A stretch of DNA of 64,000 nt, from NCBI GenBank assembly GCA_023454175.1, contig JAEXRW010000025.1, positions 186,001 through 250,000 of the forward strand, in the 5' to 3' direction. The stretch comes from Bacillota bacterium (lineage in GTDB: Bacteria > Bacillota > Clostridia > Christensenellales > JAEXRW01). A model generated the notes under the pieces. The model saw only the letters and a program-made list of their open reading frames with translations. It ran no database searches and was not told the DNA's origin. Both the position numbers and the translations under genes were made by a program. Of the stretch, positions 16,622 through 23,962 are shown piece by piece (position 1 is the stretch's first letter; each line of letters opens with the position of its first letter).

Positions 16622-16636
16622 AGGAGTGAAAGAAGC

Positions 16637-16816
16637 ATGATGTGGAAGTTTGTAACAGGAATGGTTGCAGGGAGTTTGCTGGGTATGGCAGCGGCGGCAT
16701 CCGTCATGATGTTCGCCAAACCTGAATTTACCCAGAAAATCATCGACGGCGGAAAAAAACTCATGCAGCATAAAGAACAAATGATGGGGTCCATGATGGG
16801 GTCGACGCAGGTATAA
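16637..16816 (+). CDS. 59-residue YtxH-like small membrane protein
   Basis: ATG 16637 to TAA 16814-16816 encodes 59 residues: MMWKFVTGMVAGSLLGMAAAA, one hydrophobic glycine/alanine-rich helix, then a short charged, methionine-rich tail (KKLMQHKEQMMGSMMGSTQV). GGAG in the AAGGAGTGAAAG stretch precedes it. One N-terminal membrane helix with a GxxxG-like pattern resembles YtxH-type envelope proteins. It sits 15 bp after the PRC-barrel gene and 2 bp before the permease gene, so it is probably part of the same operon. The role is unknown. Confidence 0.72.
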   Translation: MMWKFVTGMVAGSLLGMAAAASVMMFAKPEFTQKIIDGGKKLMQHKEQMMGSMMGSTQV

Positions 16817-16818
16817 GA

Positions 16819-17880
16819 ATGCCCGAAGAGAACGAAAAAGCCCGCAGGGACAGGGTTCCGGCAATCCGGAAATGGGTATTGCGCATACTCATCATCGGTC
16901 TGATCATATCGGTTGCCGTGATATTCAAGGACCTGCTGGCTTTTTTATTTCTTCCCCTGATCATCGCCCTGATACTGATCTACATCGGGCTGCCCCTGGT
17001 GAAAAGGCTGGAGAAAAGGCTGGGAAGGCCGGCGTCCATATTTACATACCTCCTGATCATCGTTCTTGTACTTTTGGCTTTGGTCGGATTGGCTTTTCCC
17101 GAGATAGCCAGGGAGTGGAGCCAGTTTGCGGCTGAATTGCCCAAACTGAAGACATCGTTGCAGCAGCTGATCGTCCAGATCGCAGGCGCAGAGGTGATGC
17201 AATCCGGAAACAGCTGGCTTGCCAGCCTGCCCGAAAAAACGAGCGCGGCTATCGGAAACACCATGCTGACGCTTTTTGACATGCTGCCGCAGATGGCAAA
17301 AACGGCATCCAACGCGCTGCTTGCGCCTGTCTTTGTGTTCCTGATCCTCAGGGACAGGGAGTATTTTGCAAATACAACCTTGTTCATCCTACCAAAAAAA
17401 CTCCGGGGCAGCGTGCTGGATGTGTGTGCGAGGATCAAAAAAGAAGTGGACAGGTTCCTTAAAGGGCAGCTGGTCCTTGCCGCCATTTCCGGAGCCATCC
17501 TGATGGCGGGCCTGCTGCTCAGCGGCCTGAATTTCCCGGTGCTGATCGGCATACTGGCAGTAATCCTGGGATTCATCCCGTTTATCGGGTCGGTACTGGG
17601 CGCCATCCCCGCAATACTGCTGGCATTGACGCAGGGAGGCAATGTTTTGCTGTTTACCGGGATCACGATCCTGATCCAGCAGATCGCCCTGAACCTGATC
17701 GGCCCCAGCATCATGGCCAGGAGCCTGAACATGCACCCGGTTTATTCCTTCATCATTCTGATCGCAGGAGGGTTCCTGGGGGGCATCATCGGCTTCATTA
17801 TCTCCATACCGGTCGCCATCATCGTCCGAAGCGCCATCGGGGAGATCTATAATATCCATATCGCCAGGAAAACAGCCTAA
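16819..17880 (+). CDS. AI-2E family transporter (PerM/YrrI-like permease)
   Basis: The AI-2E/PerM family comprises membrane proteins with seven or eight helices whose substrates include autoinducer-2 or ions, depending on the member. This 353-residue protein has clustered N-terminal helices (residues 18-90), a central amphipathic stretch, and the conserved C-terminal part with LGFIPFIGSVLGAIPAILLAL and the late NLIGPSIMARSLNMHPVYSFIILIAGG motif. In Bacillus the related yrrI gene lies near yrrD and alaS. Here alaS is absent and ireB follows behind its own promoter. The substrate cannot be predicted. Confidence 0.88.
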   Translation: MPEENEKARRDRVPAIRKWVLRILIIGLIISVAVIFKDLLAFLFLPLIIALILIYIGLPLVKRLEKRLGRPASIFTYLLIIVLVLLALVGLAFPEIAREWSQFAAELPKLKTSLQQLIVQIAGAEVMQSGNSWLASLPEKTSAAIGNTMLTLFDMLPQMAKTASNALLAPVFVFLILRDREYFANTTLFILPKKLRGSVLDVCARIKKEVDRFLKGQLVLAAISGAILMAGLLLSGLNFPVLIGILAVILGFIPFIGSVLGAIPAILLALTQGGNVLLFTGITILIQQIALNLIGPSIMARSLNMHPVYSFIILIAGGFLGGIIGFIISIPVAIIVRSAIGEIYNIHIARKTA

Positions 17881-17885
17881 ATTGT

Positions 17886-17914
17886 TTGCATTTGGCATAC
17901 CGGGGTTATATAAT
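17886..17914 (+). promoter_or_regulatory. Promoter of the ireB-ruvX operon
   Basis: TTGCAT (17886-17891), a 17-bp spacer and TATAAT (17909-17914) form a strong housekeeping promoter directly after the permease gene. Confidence 0.72.
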
Positions 17915-17957
17915 ATTTCAGTGCAGCTTTGCATATAGCCCTATGGAGGTGTTTTAC

Positions 17958-18233
17958 ATGGTTGCCAATTCGGGCGATACAGTTGAATTTTCAGTGGATA
18001 AGGAACGCAAGAGCAAGGCTAATGCAGTGATCATGCAGGTATATAACTCCATGGTTGAAAAGGGGTATGAGCCCATCAGCCAGTTTGTGGGTTACATCAT
18101 ATCCGGCGACCCGACGTATATCACTTCATACAACAATGCACGCTACCTCATCCAAACCATCGAACGGGATGAACTCCTCGAAGAGTTTGTAGGCCGTTAC
18201 CTGGCGGAAAACAACAAGGATCTGGAAGGCTGA
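17958..18233 (+). CDS. ireB: IreB family regulatory phosphoprotein (DUF965/YrzL)
   Basis: IreB is a small protein phosphorylated on threonine by the PASTA kinase IreK in Enterococcus, where it modulates cell-envelope antibiotic tolerance; other members are poorly studied. The 91-residue protein contains the family core AVIMQVYNSMVEKGYEPISQFVGYIISGDPTYITSYNNARYLIQTIERDELLEEFVGRYL. ATG 17958 is chosen because GGAGGT (17945-17950) is ideally placed; longer in-frame starts lack a binding site. The usual Bacillota order ireB-ruvX-DUF1292 is interrupted here by an aldo/keto reductase gene. Confidence 0.92.
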   Translation: MVANSGDTVEFSVDKERKSKANAVIMQVYNSMVEKGYEPISQFVGYIISGDPTYITSYNNARYLIQTIERDELLEEFVGRYLAENNKDLEG

Positions 18234-18234
18234 A

Positions 18235-19179
18235 TTGATCTATTCGAAACTCGGGGGAACCGGCATTGAAGTCTCGGGACTGTGCTTTGGTACGCTCACG
18301 ATCGGCCCTCTCCAAAAGAACTTCCCGCTGGAAGAAGGTTCAAACTTGCTCAGGGTCGCTTCGGAAATGGGCGTCAATTTTTATGATACGGCGGAAATTT
18401 ACGACACCTATGCCTATCTGAAACCCGTCGTCAAAGCGTATCCCGGGACCGTCATTGCGACAAAATGCTATGCGTATGACAGCAAGACTGCGGAGGACAG
18501 CTTTGCCAGGGCAGTGAAAGGCCTGGGGCGGGAATGGGTCGATATCTTCCTGCTGCACGAACAGGAAAGCGTGCATACGCTGAGAGGGCACCTGGAAGCG
18601 CTGGAATACTTCCAAAAAAAGAAGGAAGAAGGCTATATCGGAGCGCTGGGAATGTCCACGCACCATGTTGAAGGGGTGAAAGCGGCGGCGACGCACCCCC
18701 TGATAGAAGTGATAGAAGCCATCCTAAACCATAAAGGCTGGGGCATCATAGATGGCAGCCTGAAGGAAATGGAAGAAGCCCTGGAAGAGGCTCGCAGCAG
18801 GGGAAAGGGGATCATCGCGATGAAGCCCCTCGGCGGCGGGCACCTGATCCGGGAGAGGGAAGAAGCCCTTACGTATATCAGAAACTTGAGATTCATCGAC
18901 TCCGTCGCACTGGGGATCCAATCCCGAAAGGAACTGAACTATGCGCTTGCGTACCTATCCGGCAGGGAAAACGGACTGACCGCAGGGGATATGCCCGATA
19001 TTTCGGACAGGCAGCTCATCATCGAACCGTGGTGTACGGGCTGCGGACGATGCGTATCGGTATGCGGGCATCAGGCCATGCACCTGCGGGGAGCCAGGGC
19101 AGAAGTTGACGGGGCAAAGTGCGTGCTGTGCGGTTATTGCGGGGCGGCCTGCCCGCAGCTCGCCATAAAGGTCGTATAG
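18235..19179 (+). CDS. Aldo/keto reductase with C-terminal 2[4Fe-4S] ferredoxin domain
   Basis: The 314-residue protein is an aldo/keto reductase barrel fused to a ferredoxin module. The barrel has the catalytic tetrad: Asp and Tyr in YDTAEIYDTY, Lys in ATKCY and His in LLHEQ. The C-terminal 50 residues carry two complete four-cysteine motifs, CTGCGRCVSVC and CVLCGYCGAAC, for two [4Fe-4S] clusters. Such fusions are common in anaerobes and may couple NAD(P)H or ferredoxin to carbonyl reduction; the substrate is unknown. The TTG start lies 1 bp after the ireB stop, behind GGAAGG. Its position inside the ireB-ruvX operon is unusual. Confidence 0.88.
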   Translation: MIYSKLGGTGIEVSGLCFGTLTIGPLQKNFPLEEGSNLLRVASEMGVNFYDTAEIYDTYAYLKPVVKAYPGTVIATKCYAYDSKTAEDSFARAVKGLGREWVDIFLLHEQESVHTLRGHLEALEYFQKKKEEGYIGALGMSTHHVEGVKAAATHPLIEVIEAILNHKGWGIIDGSLKEMEEALEEARSRGKGIIAMKPLGGGHLIREREEALTYIRNLRFIDSVALGIQSRKELNYALAYLSGRENGLTAGDMPDISDRQLIIEPWCTGCGRCVSVCGHQAMHLRGARAEVDGAKCVLCGYCGAACPQLAIKVV

Positions 19180-19188
19180 GAGAAAAAA

Positions 19189-19647
19189 GTGGCTCGGATA
19201 CTGGGCATCGATTATGGGGACAAACGAATCGGATTTGCTGCAAGCGATACTTTGGGCTGGACGGCGCAAGGGATGTGCACCTATGAAAGAAAAGGCGAGA
19301 AGCGCGATATGGAATTTATCTTCGGTTTGGTGGAACAATACGATATAAATCAAATCGTCATCGGGATGCCGCGCAACATGAACGGCACATACGGGCCAAG
19401 GGCGGAAATCGTCAGGAAATTCGGCGAACTGTTAAGCCAGCATGTCCTTCGCCCGATTACCTATTGGGATGAAAGACTGACGACTTCGGCAGTGGAGAAA
19501 GTACTGATCGAAGCCGATATGAGCCGAAAAAAACGCAAGCAGGTCGTCGATAAACTGGCGGCTGTCACCATCCTGCAGAATTATCTGGACTATAAAAACA
19601 ATTTCAATAAGGAGGCTGGCAATAATGGACGAAAAAGTAATGAATGA
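19189..19647 (+). CDS. ruvX: YqgF/RuvX family Holliday-junction resolvase-like nuclease
   Basis: YqgF is an RNase H-fold nuclease implicated in 16S rRNA precursor 5' end processing and proposed as a Holliday-junction resolvase. The 152-residue protein has ILGIDYGDKRIGFAASD with the first catalytic aspartate, VIGMPRNMNGTYGPRAE and the acidic ITYWDERLTT. The GTG start at 19189 follows AGGAG. The gene overlaps the next, a DUF1292 gene, by 23 bp. The order ruvX-DUF1292 is conserved in Bacillota (yrrK-yrzB). Confidence 0.92.
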   Translation: MARILGIDYGDKRIGFAASDTLGWTAQGMCTYERKGEKRDMEFIFGLVEQYDINQIVIGMPRNMNGTYGPRAEIVRKFGELLSQHVLRPITYWDERLTTSAVEKVLIEADMSRKKRKQVVDKLAAVTILQNYLDYKNNFNKEAGNNGRKSNE

Positions 19648-19924
19648 GGAAAATGAAAAGGCCATCGTGGAACTGGTGGATGAGAACGGGGACGTGGATG
19701 AATTCGAACACATTATGACCATAGAGCACAAGGGCGGCGAATATGTGCTTCTTTCCCCCATCTCGGATATGGAAGAAATCAAAAAAGACGAAGTCTTCAT
19801 CATGAAACTGACCAACAAGGATGGCGAAGACTGGCTGGAACCCGTGGAAGACGACAAGGTGGCCGACGAAGTATACGACATTTACTGCGAGATCCTCGAT
19901 GAGGAAGAAGAGGAACAGAAATAA
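19625..19924 (+). CDS. DUF1292 family acidic protein (YrzB-like)
   Basis: This 99-residue, very acidic cytoplasmic protein matches the YrzB/DUF1292 family by sequence pattern (GGEYVLLSPISDMEEIKKDEVFIMKL) and by its conserved place after ruvX. The function is unknown. Its start overlaps the end of ruvX, implying coupled translation; AAGGAGG at 19610-19616 gives the binding site. The C-terminus is a run of glutamates (DEEEEEQK). Confidence 0.85.
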   Translation: MDEKVMNEENEKAIVELVDENGDVDEFEHIMTIEHKGGEYVLLSPISDMEEIKKDEVFIMKLTNKDGEDWLEPVEDDKVADEVYDIYCEILDEEEEEQK

Positions 19925-19940
19925 CCCTGCATATATACCA

Positions 19941-19969
19941 TTGCATGGAACTCAAAGCCATGCTATACT
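19941..19969 (+). promoter_or_regulatory. Strong promoter of rpsB-tsf
   Basis: TTGCAT (19941-19946), 17 bp, and TATACT (19964-19969) preceded by TGC, an extended -10. Transcription should start near 19976, leaving a leader of about 95 bases before rpsB. Confidence 0.75.
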
Positions 19970-20000
19970 ATTGCAGGTAAAAAACGCACCCATGCATCCC

Positions 20001-20030
20001 GCAGCACCCTGCCTGAAATAGGTATGCTGC
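20001..20030 (+). promoter_or_regulatory. Stem-loop in the rpsB leader
   Basis: GCAGCA (20001-20006) pairs with TGCTGC (20025-20030), and CCT/AGG can pair inside. A structured leader before rpsB is where ribosomal protein S2 autoregulation is known in other bacteria; that it acts here is inference. Confidence 0.4.
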
Positions 20031-20070
20031 AAATAACAGGTGTATGGGGAGGAAAAAAGGGAGGAAAAAC

Positions 20071-20829
20071 ATGTCAATCATTTCCATGAAGCAGCTTTTG
20101 GAAGCAGGCGTCCACTTCGGTCACCAGACCCGCAGGTGGAACCCCAAAATGGCACCCTACATTTTCACCGAACGCAACGGCATCTACATCATCGACCTTC
20201 AGAAAACAGTCAAGAAAATTGATGAAGCCTATTTCTTCATCCGGGATACCGTGATGCAGGGGAAAACCATCCTTTTCGTCGGTACGAAAAAGCAGGCCCA
20301 GGAATCGGTGGAAGTGGAAGCAAGGCGCTGTAGTATGTTTTATGTCAAAAACAGATGGCTGGGCGGCATGCTGACCAATTTCAAGACGATCAAAAAGGGC
20401 ATCACGCGGCTGAACAAGATCGAGCAGATGGAGACCGACGGCAGTTTTGAAATGCTGCCCAAAAAAGAAGTCATAAAGTTAAGGCTTGAAAAAGATAAAC
20501 TGATGGCCAACCTGGGCGGGATCAGGGATATGAAAGACCTGCCCGGCGCCATGTTCGTCATCGACCCGCGCAAGGAACATATCGCAATCTGTGAAGCGAG
20601 GACGCTGGGAATACCCATCGTAGCGATCGTGGATACAAACTGCGACCCTGACGAGGTGGATTATGTGATACCGGGCAACGATGACGCGATCCGTGCAGTC
20701 AAGCTCATAGCGGGCAAAATGGCGGATGCAGTCATCGAGGCAAAACAGGGCGAACAAATGGAGGAAGCCGTTTCCGCAGAGCAGGGATATCTGGACGGCG
20801 GCCCAAATACAGAAGAGACTGCCGAATAA
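20071..20829 (+). CDS. rpsB: 30S ribosomal protein S2
   Basis: S2 is a late-assembling small-subunit protein. The 252-residue sequence starts MSIISMKQLLEAGVHFGHQTRRWNPKM and has the family stretches IYIIDLQKTVKKIDEAY, NRWLGGMLTNFKTI and the C-terminal VDTNCDPDEVDYVIPGNDDAIRAVKLI. ATG 20071 is chosen because AAGGGAGG (20057-20064) precedes it; the upstream ATG at 20044 lies in the leader. tsf follows after 40 bp, the standard pair. Confidence 0.98.
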   Translation: MSIISMKQLLEAGVHFGHQTRRWNPKMAPYIFTERNGIYIIDLQKTVKKIDEAYFFIRDTVMQGKTILFVGTKKQAQESVEVEARRCSMFYVKNRWLGGMLTNFKTIKKGITRLNKIEQMETDGSFEMLPKKEVIKLRLEKDKLMANLGGIRDMKDLPGAMFVIDPRKEHIAICEARTLGIPIVAIVDTNCDPDEVDYVIPGNDDAIRAVKLIAGKMADAVIEAKQGEQMEEAVSAEQGYLDGGPNTEETAE

Positions 20830-20869
20830 GCAATCAGGATAAGGAACGTATTGAAGGAGTGTAAAGGCA

Positions 20870-21517
20870 ATGATATCTGCCAATGACGTAAAGAATCTGA
20901 GGGAAATGACCGGCGCAGGCATGATGGACTGCAAAAAAGCGCTGACCGATGCTGACGGCAACATGGACAAGGCCGTTGAGATATTGAGAGAAAAGGGACT
21001 CGCAGCCGCCGCCAAAAAGAGCGGACGCATCGCCGCCGAGGGCATCGTGGAATCCTACATCCATGGCGGAGGACGCATCGGCGTGCTGATAGAAGTCAAT
21101 TGCGAAACAGACTTCGTTGCAAAGACGCCGGAATTCAAGGCGTTTGTGCACGACATCGCAATGCATGTCGCCGCAGCAAACCCGACGTATCTCGTACGTG
21201 AGGAAGTGGATGCCAGCGTCATCGAAAAGGAAAAGGAGATCCTCCGCGTGCAGGCCCTGAACGAGGGAAAACCCGAGAAGATCGTGGATAAAATGGTCGA
21301 GGGCAGGATCGAGAAGTTCTTCAAGGAGGTATGCCTCCTGGAGCAGCCCTTCGTCAAGGACCCGGATAAATCCATCAAGGATTATGTGAACGAAAGAATC
21401 GCAACCATCGGAGAAAACATCCACGTAAGAAGATTCGTCAGGTACGAAATGGGCGAGGGGCTCAAAAAGCGTGAGGAAAACTTCGCCGAAGAGGTCATGA
21501 AACAGGCTGGCAAGTAA
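20870..21517 (+). CDS. tsf: Translation elongation factor Ts (short form)
   Basis: EF-Ts is the nucleotide exchange factor for EF-Tu. The protein has the N-terminal UBA-like domain with the signature LREMTGAGMMDCKKAL and the core with GRIGVLIEVNCETDFVAKTPEFKAFVHDIAMHVAA. At 215 residues it is shorter than the Escherichia coli protein (283), with one core subdomain, as in several Gram-positive and thermophilic species. The binding site GGAGTG lies before ATG 20870. The pair rpsB-tsf ends in a terminator. Confidence 0.97.
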   Translation: MISANDVKNLREMTGAGMMDCKKALTDADGNMDKAVEILREKGLAAAAKKSGRIAAEGIVESYIHGGGRIGVLIEVNCETDFVAKTPEFKAFVHDIAMHVAAANPTYLVREEVDASVIEKEKEILRVQALNEGKPEKIVDKMVEGRIEKFFKEVCLLEQPFVKDPDKSIKDYVNERIATIGENIHVRRFVRYEMGEGLKKREENFAEEVMKQAGK

Positions 21518-21524
21518 GCTGATG

Positions 21525-21555
21525 AAGGAACACTCATTGCGGGTGTTCCTTTTTT
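21525..21555 (+). terminator. Rho-independent terminator after tsf
   Basis: AAGGAACAC (21525-21533) pairs with GTGTTCCTT (21543-21551) and is followed by Ts to 21555. It lies only 15 bp before pyrH, so it may attenuate rather than fully separate the genes. Confidence 0.85.
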
Positions 21556-21569
21556 AATGGAGGTATGAC

Positions 21570-22286
21570 ATGGCAGATACGATGTACAAAAGGGTCTTGC
21601 TGAAAATCAGCGGCGAGGCGCTGTCAGGGACCAAAGGCTATGGCCTGGATAACGATATCCTGGACAAAGTGTCTAACGATATCATCGGCGTATTGAACGC
21701 TGGCGTGGAGATCGCCATCGTTGTGGGCGGGGGCAATTTCTGGCGCGGCAGATCGGGCGTGGGTATGGACCGGTCCACAGCGGACCATATGGGCATGCTG
21801 GCAACGACCATCAACGCGCTGGCCATGCAGGATGCGCTGGAGCGAAAAGGGGTGGATACCCGCGTGCAGACAGCCATCGAGATGCGCCAGATAGCGGAGC
21901 CATACATCCGGCGGCGTGCAATGCGGCATCTGGAAAAGCACAGGATCGTCATATTTGCTTGCGGCACCGGCAATCCCTATTTCTCAACAGACACAGCGGC
22001 CGCGCTCCGTGCAGCCGAGATCGAGGCTGACGCCCTGCTTCTGGCCAAAAACGTGGATGGGGTATACAGCGACGATCCCCATAAAAACAAGGATGCGGAG
22101 CTGCTCCGGCGCCTCAGTTACATGGAAGTTCTGAACAAGGGCCTTGCGGCAATGGATGCCACCGCTATCACGCTGTGCATGGACAACAAGATCCCCATCA
22201 TCGTGTTTGGCCTGGACAACGGGAATAATTTCATGAAGGCTGTATCCGGAGACAGGATCGGGACGCTTATCAGCTCAAACCCGTGA
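21570..22286 (+). CDS. pyrH: Uridylate kinase
   Basis: UMP kinase of the amino-acid-kinase fold makes UDP from UMP. The 238-residue protein has YKRVLLKISGEALSG, the glycine-rich VVGGGNFWRGR, DHMGMLATTINALAMQD and GVYSDDPHKNKDAELL. GGAGGT (21559-21564) precedes the ATG. It follows the tsf terminator and lies 60 bp before frr, the widespread tsf-pyrH-frr order. Confidence 0.97.
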   Translation: MADTMYKRVLLKISGEALSGTKGYGLDNDILDKVSNDIIGVLNAGVEIAIVVGGGNFWRGRSGVGMDRSTADHMGMLATTINALAMQDALERKGVDTRVQTAIEMRQIAEPYIRRRAMRHLEKHRIVIFACGTGNPYFSTDTAAALRAAEIEADALLLAKNVDGVYSDDPHKNKDAELLRRLSYMEVLNKGLAAMDATAITLCMDNKIPIIVFGLDNGNNFMKAVSGDRIGTLISSNP

Positions 22287-22346
22287 AAAACCCAGTTGTG
22301 CGAAAGGGGAGAATTGGGTAAAATAACAGAAAGGGGGTTTGATTGA

Positions 22347-22904
22347 ATGACTAATGAAATAACAATCGAAGCCAAGGAAAAAATGGACAAAACAGTAGGT
22401 GTCTACAAAAAGGAACTGGCGGGGCTTCGCGCCGGAAGAGCAAACCCGCACGTGCTCGACAGGCTTGTGGTGGATTATTACGGCAGCCATGTGCCCATCC
22501 AGCAGCTCGGCAACATCCTTTCACCGGAACCCAAGGTATTGGCCATATCCGTATGGGACAACGGAGCCATACCGGCCATAGAGAAAGCGATCCAGAAATC
22601 CGACATCGGCATAAATCCGTCCAACGACGGGAAAATGATCCGGCTCGTTTTTCCCGACCTGACCGAGGAAAGACGCAAAGAACTGGTGAAGACCGTACAT
22701 AAGCTGGCGGAGGAATGCAGGGTCGCTGCACGTACCATCCGGCGTGACGCGAATGAGACGCTCAAGAAAATGGAAAAAGAGCATTCCATCACGGAAGACG
22801 ACCTGGCTGCCCTGGAAAAAGAGATCCAAAAATACACGGATGAACACATCAAGGAGATCGACAAATCCATGGCGGACAAGGAAAAGGAGATCATGGAAGT
22901 ATAA
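22347..22904 (+). CDS. frr: Ribosome recycling factor
   Basis: RRF splits post-termination ribosomes together with EF-G. The 185-residue protein has normal length and the signature stretches LAGLRAGRANPHVLDRLVVDYYG, KAIQKSDIGINPSNDGKMIRLVFPDLTEERRKELVK and the C-terminal helix region VAARTIRRDANETLKKMEKEHSITEDD. AAAGGGGG precedes ATG 22347. Its stop TAATG overlaps the start of the next small gene. Confidence 0.98.
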   Translation: MTNEITIEAKEKMDKTVGVYKKELAGLRAGRANPHVLDRLVVDYYGSHVPIQQLGNILSPEPKVLAISVWDNGAIPAIEKAIQKSDIGINPSNDGKMIRLVFPDLTEERRKELVKTVHKLAEECRVAARTIRRDANETLKKMEKEHSITEDDLAALEKEIQKYTDEHIKEIDKSMADKEKEIMEV

Positions 22905-23131
22905 TGACATCCATACCTGACATGCTCGGGTGGGATCTGGATGAGTCCGTGGACCTGTTGAAGACGCGTGGCTGTCCATACAGCATCATCGAAACATCAC
23001 CTCCTGTGAGAGCCATAAAACCCAACCGGCCATCGGAGGAAAACAACAGGCCCGTGGTCATCAGGATCTGCTGCCGGGATGGCAAGGAAATCGAATTGAC
23101 CGTATCAAGGTTTAAACAAAGATTGGAATAA
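22904..23131 (+). CDS. Small PASTA-like protein of unknown function
   Basis: This 75-residue protein starts inside the frr stop codon (TAATG), so it is translationally coupled to it. Its pattern, SIPDMLGWDLDESVDLLKTRG then an extended strand YSIIETSPP and a final VVIRICCRDGKEIELTVS, resembles a single PASTA module (VPDVVGxxLxEAxxxLxxxG). PASTA modules usually occur on the outside of PrkC kinases and penicillin-binding proteins. Here there is no signal peptide or membrane helix, so the protein should be cytoplasmic. Three cysteines are present. The PASTA link is by-eye inference, and the function is unknown. Confidence 0.65.
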   Translation: MTSIPDMLGWDLDESVDLLKTRGCPYSIIETSPPVRAIKPNRPSEENNRPVVIRICCRDGKEIELTVSRFKQRLE

Positions 23132-23133
23132 GA

Positions 23134-23176
23134 AAACCGGGATTTCCCAAGTTCTTATCTTGGGAATTCCCGGTTT
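23134..23176 (+). terminator. Long hairpin between the PASTA-like gene and uppS
   Basis: An 18-bp stem with one mismatch: 23134-23151 (AAACCGGGATTTCCCAAG) pairs with 23159-23176 (CTTGGGAATTCCCGGTTT) around the 7-base loop TTCTTAT. Only TTTAATAC follows, so it may be an inefficient terminator, a processing site or an RNA-stability element 18 bp before uppS. Confidence 0.6.
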
Positions 23177-23194
23177 AATACAAAGGATACACGA

Positions 23195-23962
23195 ATGGCG
23201 CTTTTCAAAAAAAAGAACGAGCCGGACGAAATGAAGCTGCTGACGCAGCACGGAGTGGATGCAAAACGCCTGCCCTCCCACGTCGCCATCATCATGGACG
23301 GCAACGGAAGATGGGCCAACCACAGGGGGCTGCCAAGGCCGTACGGACACCGGATGGGCGTGGAACGCCTTTGCGATATCACGCGCATGTGCTCGCATAT
23401 CGGCATCAGGATCCTGACCATATATGCATTCTCGACAGAGAACTGGAAACGGCCCTTTGAGGAGGTAAATACCCTGATGGATCTCCTGGTGGAATTCCTC
23501 CGGGCGAAAACCGAAGAGCTCCACCAAAATAACGTGATCATCCGGACGCTGGGCGACCGTGTCCAGATGCCCGGCAGGGCACAGGAGGAATTGCTGGTCT
23601 CCATGGAAAAAACGAAGGCCAATACCGGCATGATCCTCAACCTGGGGCTGAACTACGGCGGCAGGGCTGAAATCCAGTACATGGTCAGGTCCATTGCGCA
23701 GGAAATAGAAGCCGGGCTGCTGAAATCATCTGCCATAGACGAAAGCGTCATCGCCTCGCACCTGTATACCGCCGGGCAGGAAGATCCCGATCTTTTGATA
23801 CGGACGGGCGGCGAGTGGCGGCTCAGCAATTTCATGATGTACCAGACCGCCTATACGGAATTGATGTTTGTCGATACCTTGTGGCCGAATTTTAACGAGG
23901 CTGAATTTGCGAAAGCATTGAAGGAGTTTCAATCCAGAAACAGAAGGTTTGGGGGCGTATGA
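23195..23962 (+). CDS. uppS: Isoprenyl transferase (undecaprenyl diphosphate synthase)
   Basis: UppS condenses isopentenyl diphosphate units into the C55 carrier for wall synthesis. The 255-residue protein has HVAIIMDGNGRWANHRGLPRPYGH with the catalytic aspartate, YAFSTENWKRP, and the C-terminal DLLIRTGGEWRLSNFMMYQTAYTEL with FVDTLWPNF. AAAGGA precedes the ATG. It overlaps cdsA by 4 bp, and cdsA, dxr, rseP and ispG form the usual downstream row. Confidence 0.97.
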   Translation: MALFKKKNEPDEMKLLTQHGVDAKRLPSHVAIIMDGNGRWANHRGLPRPYGHRMGVERLCDITRMCSHIGIRILTIYAFSTENWKRPFEEVNTLMDLLVEFLRAKTEELHQNNVIIRTLGDRVQMPGRAQEELLVSMEKTKANTGMILNLGLNYGGRAEIQYMVRSIAQEIEAGLLKSSAIDESVIASHLYTAGQEDPDLLIRTGGEWRLSNFMMYQTAYTELMFVDTLWPNFNEAEFAKALKEFQSRNRRFGGV

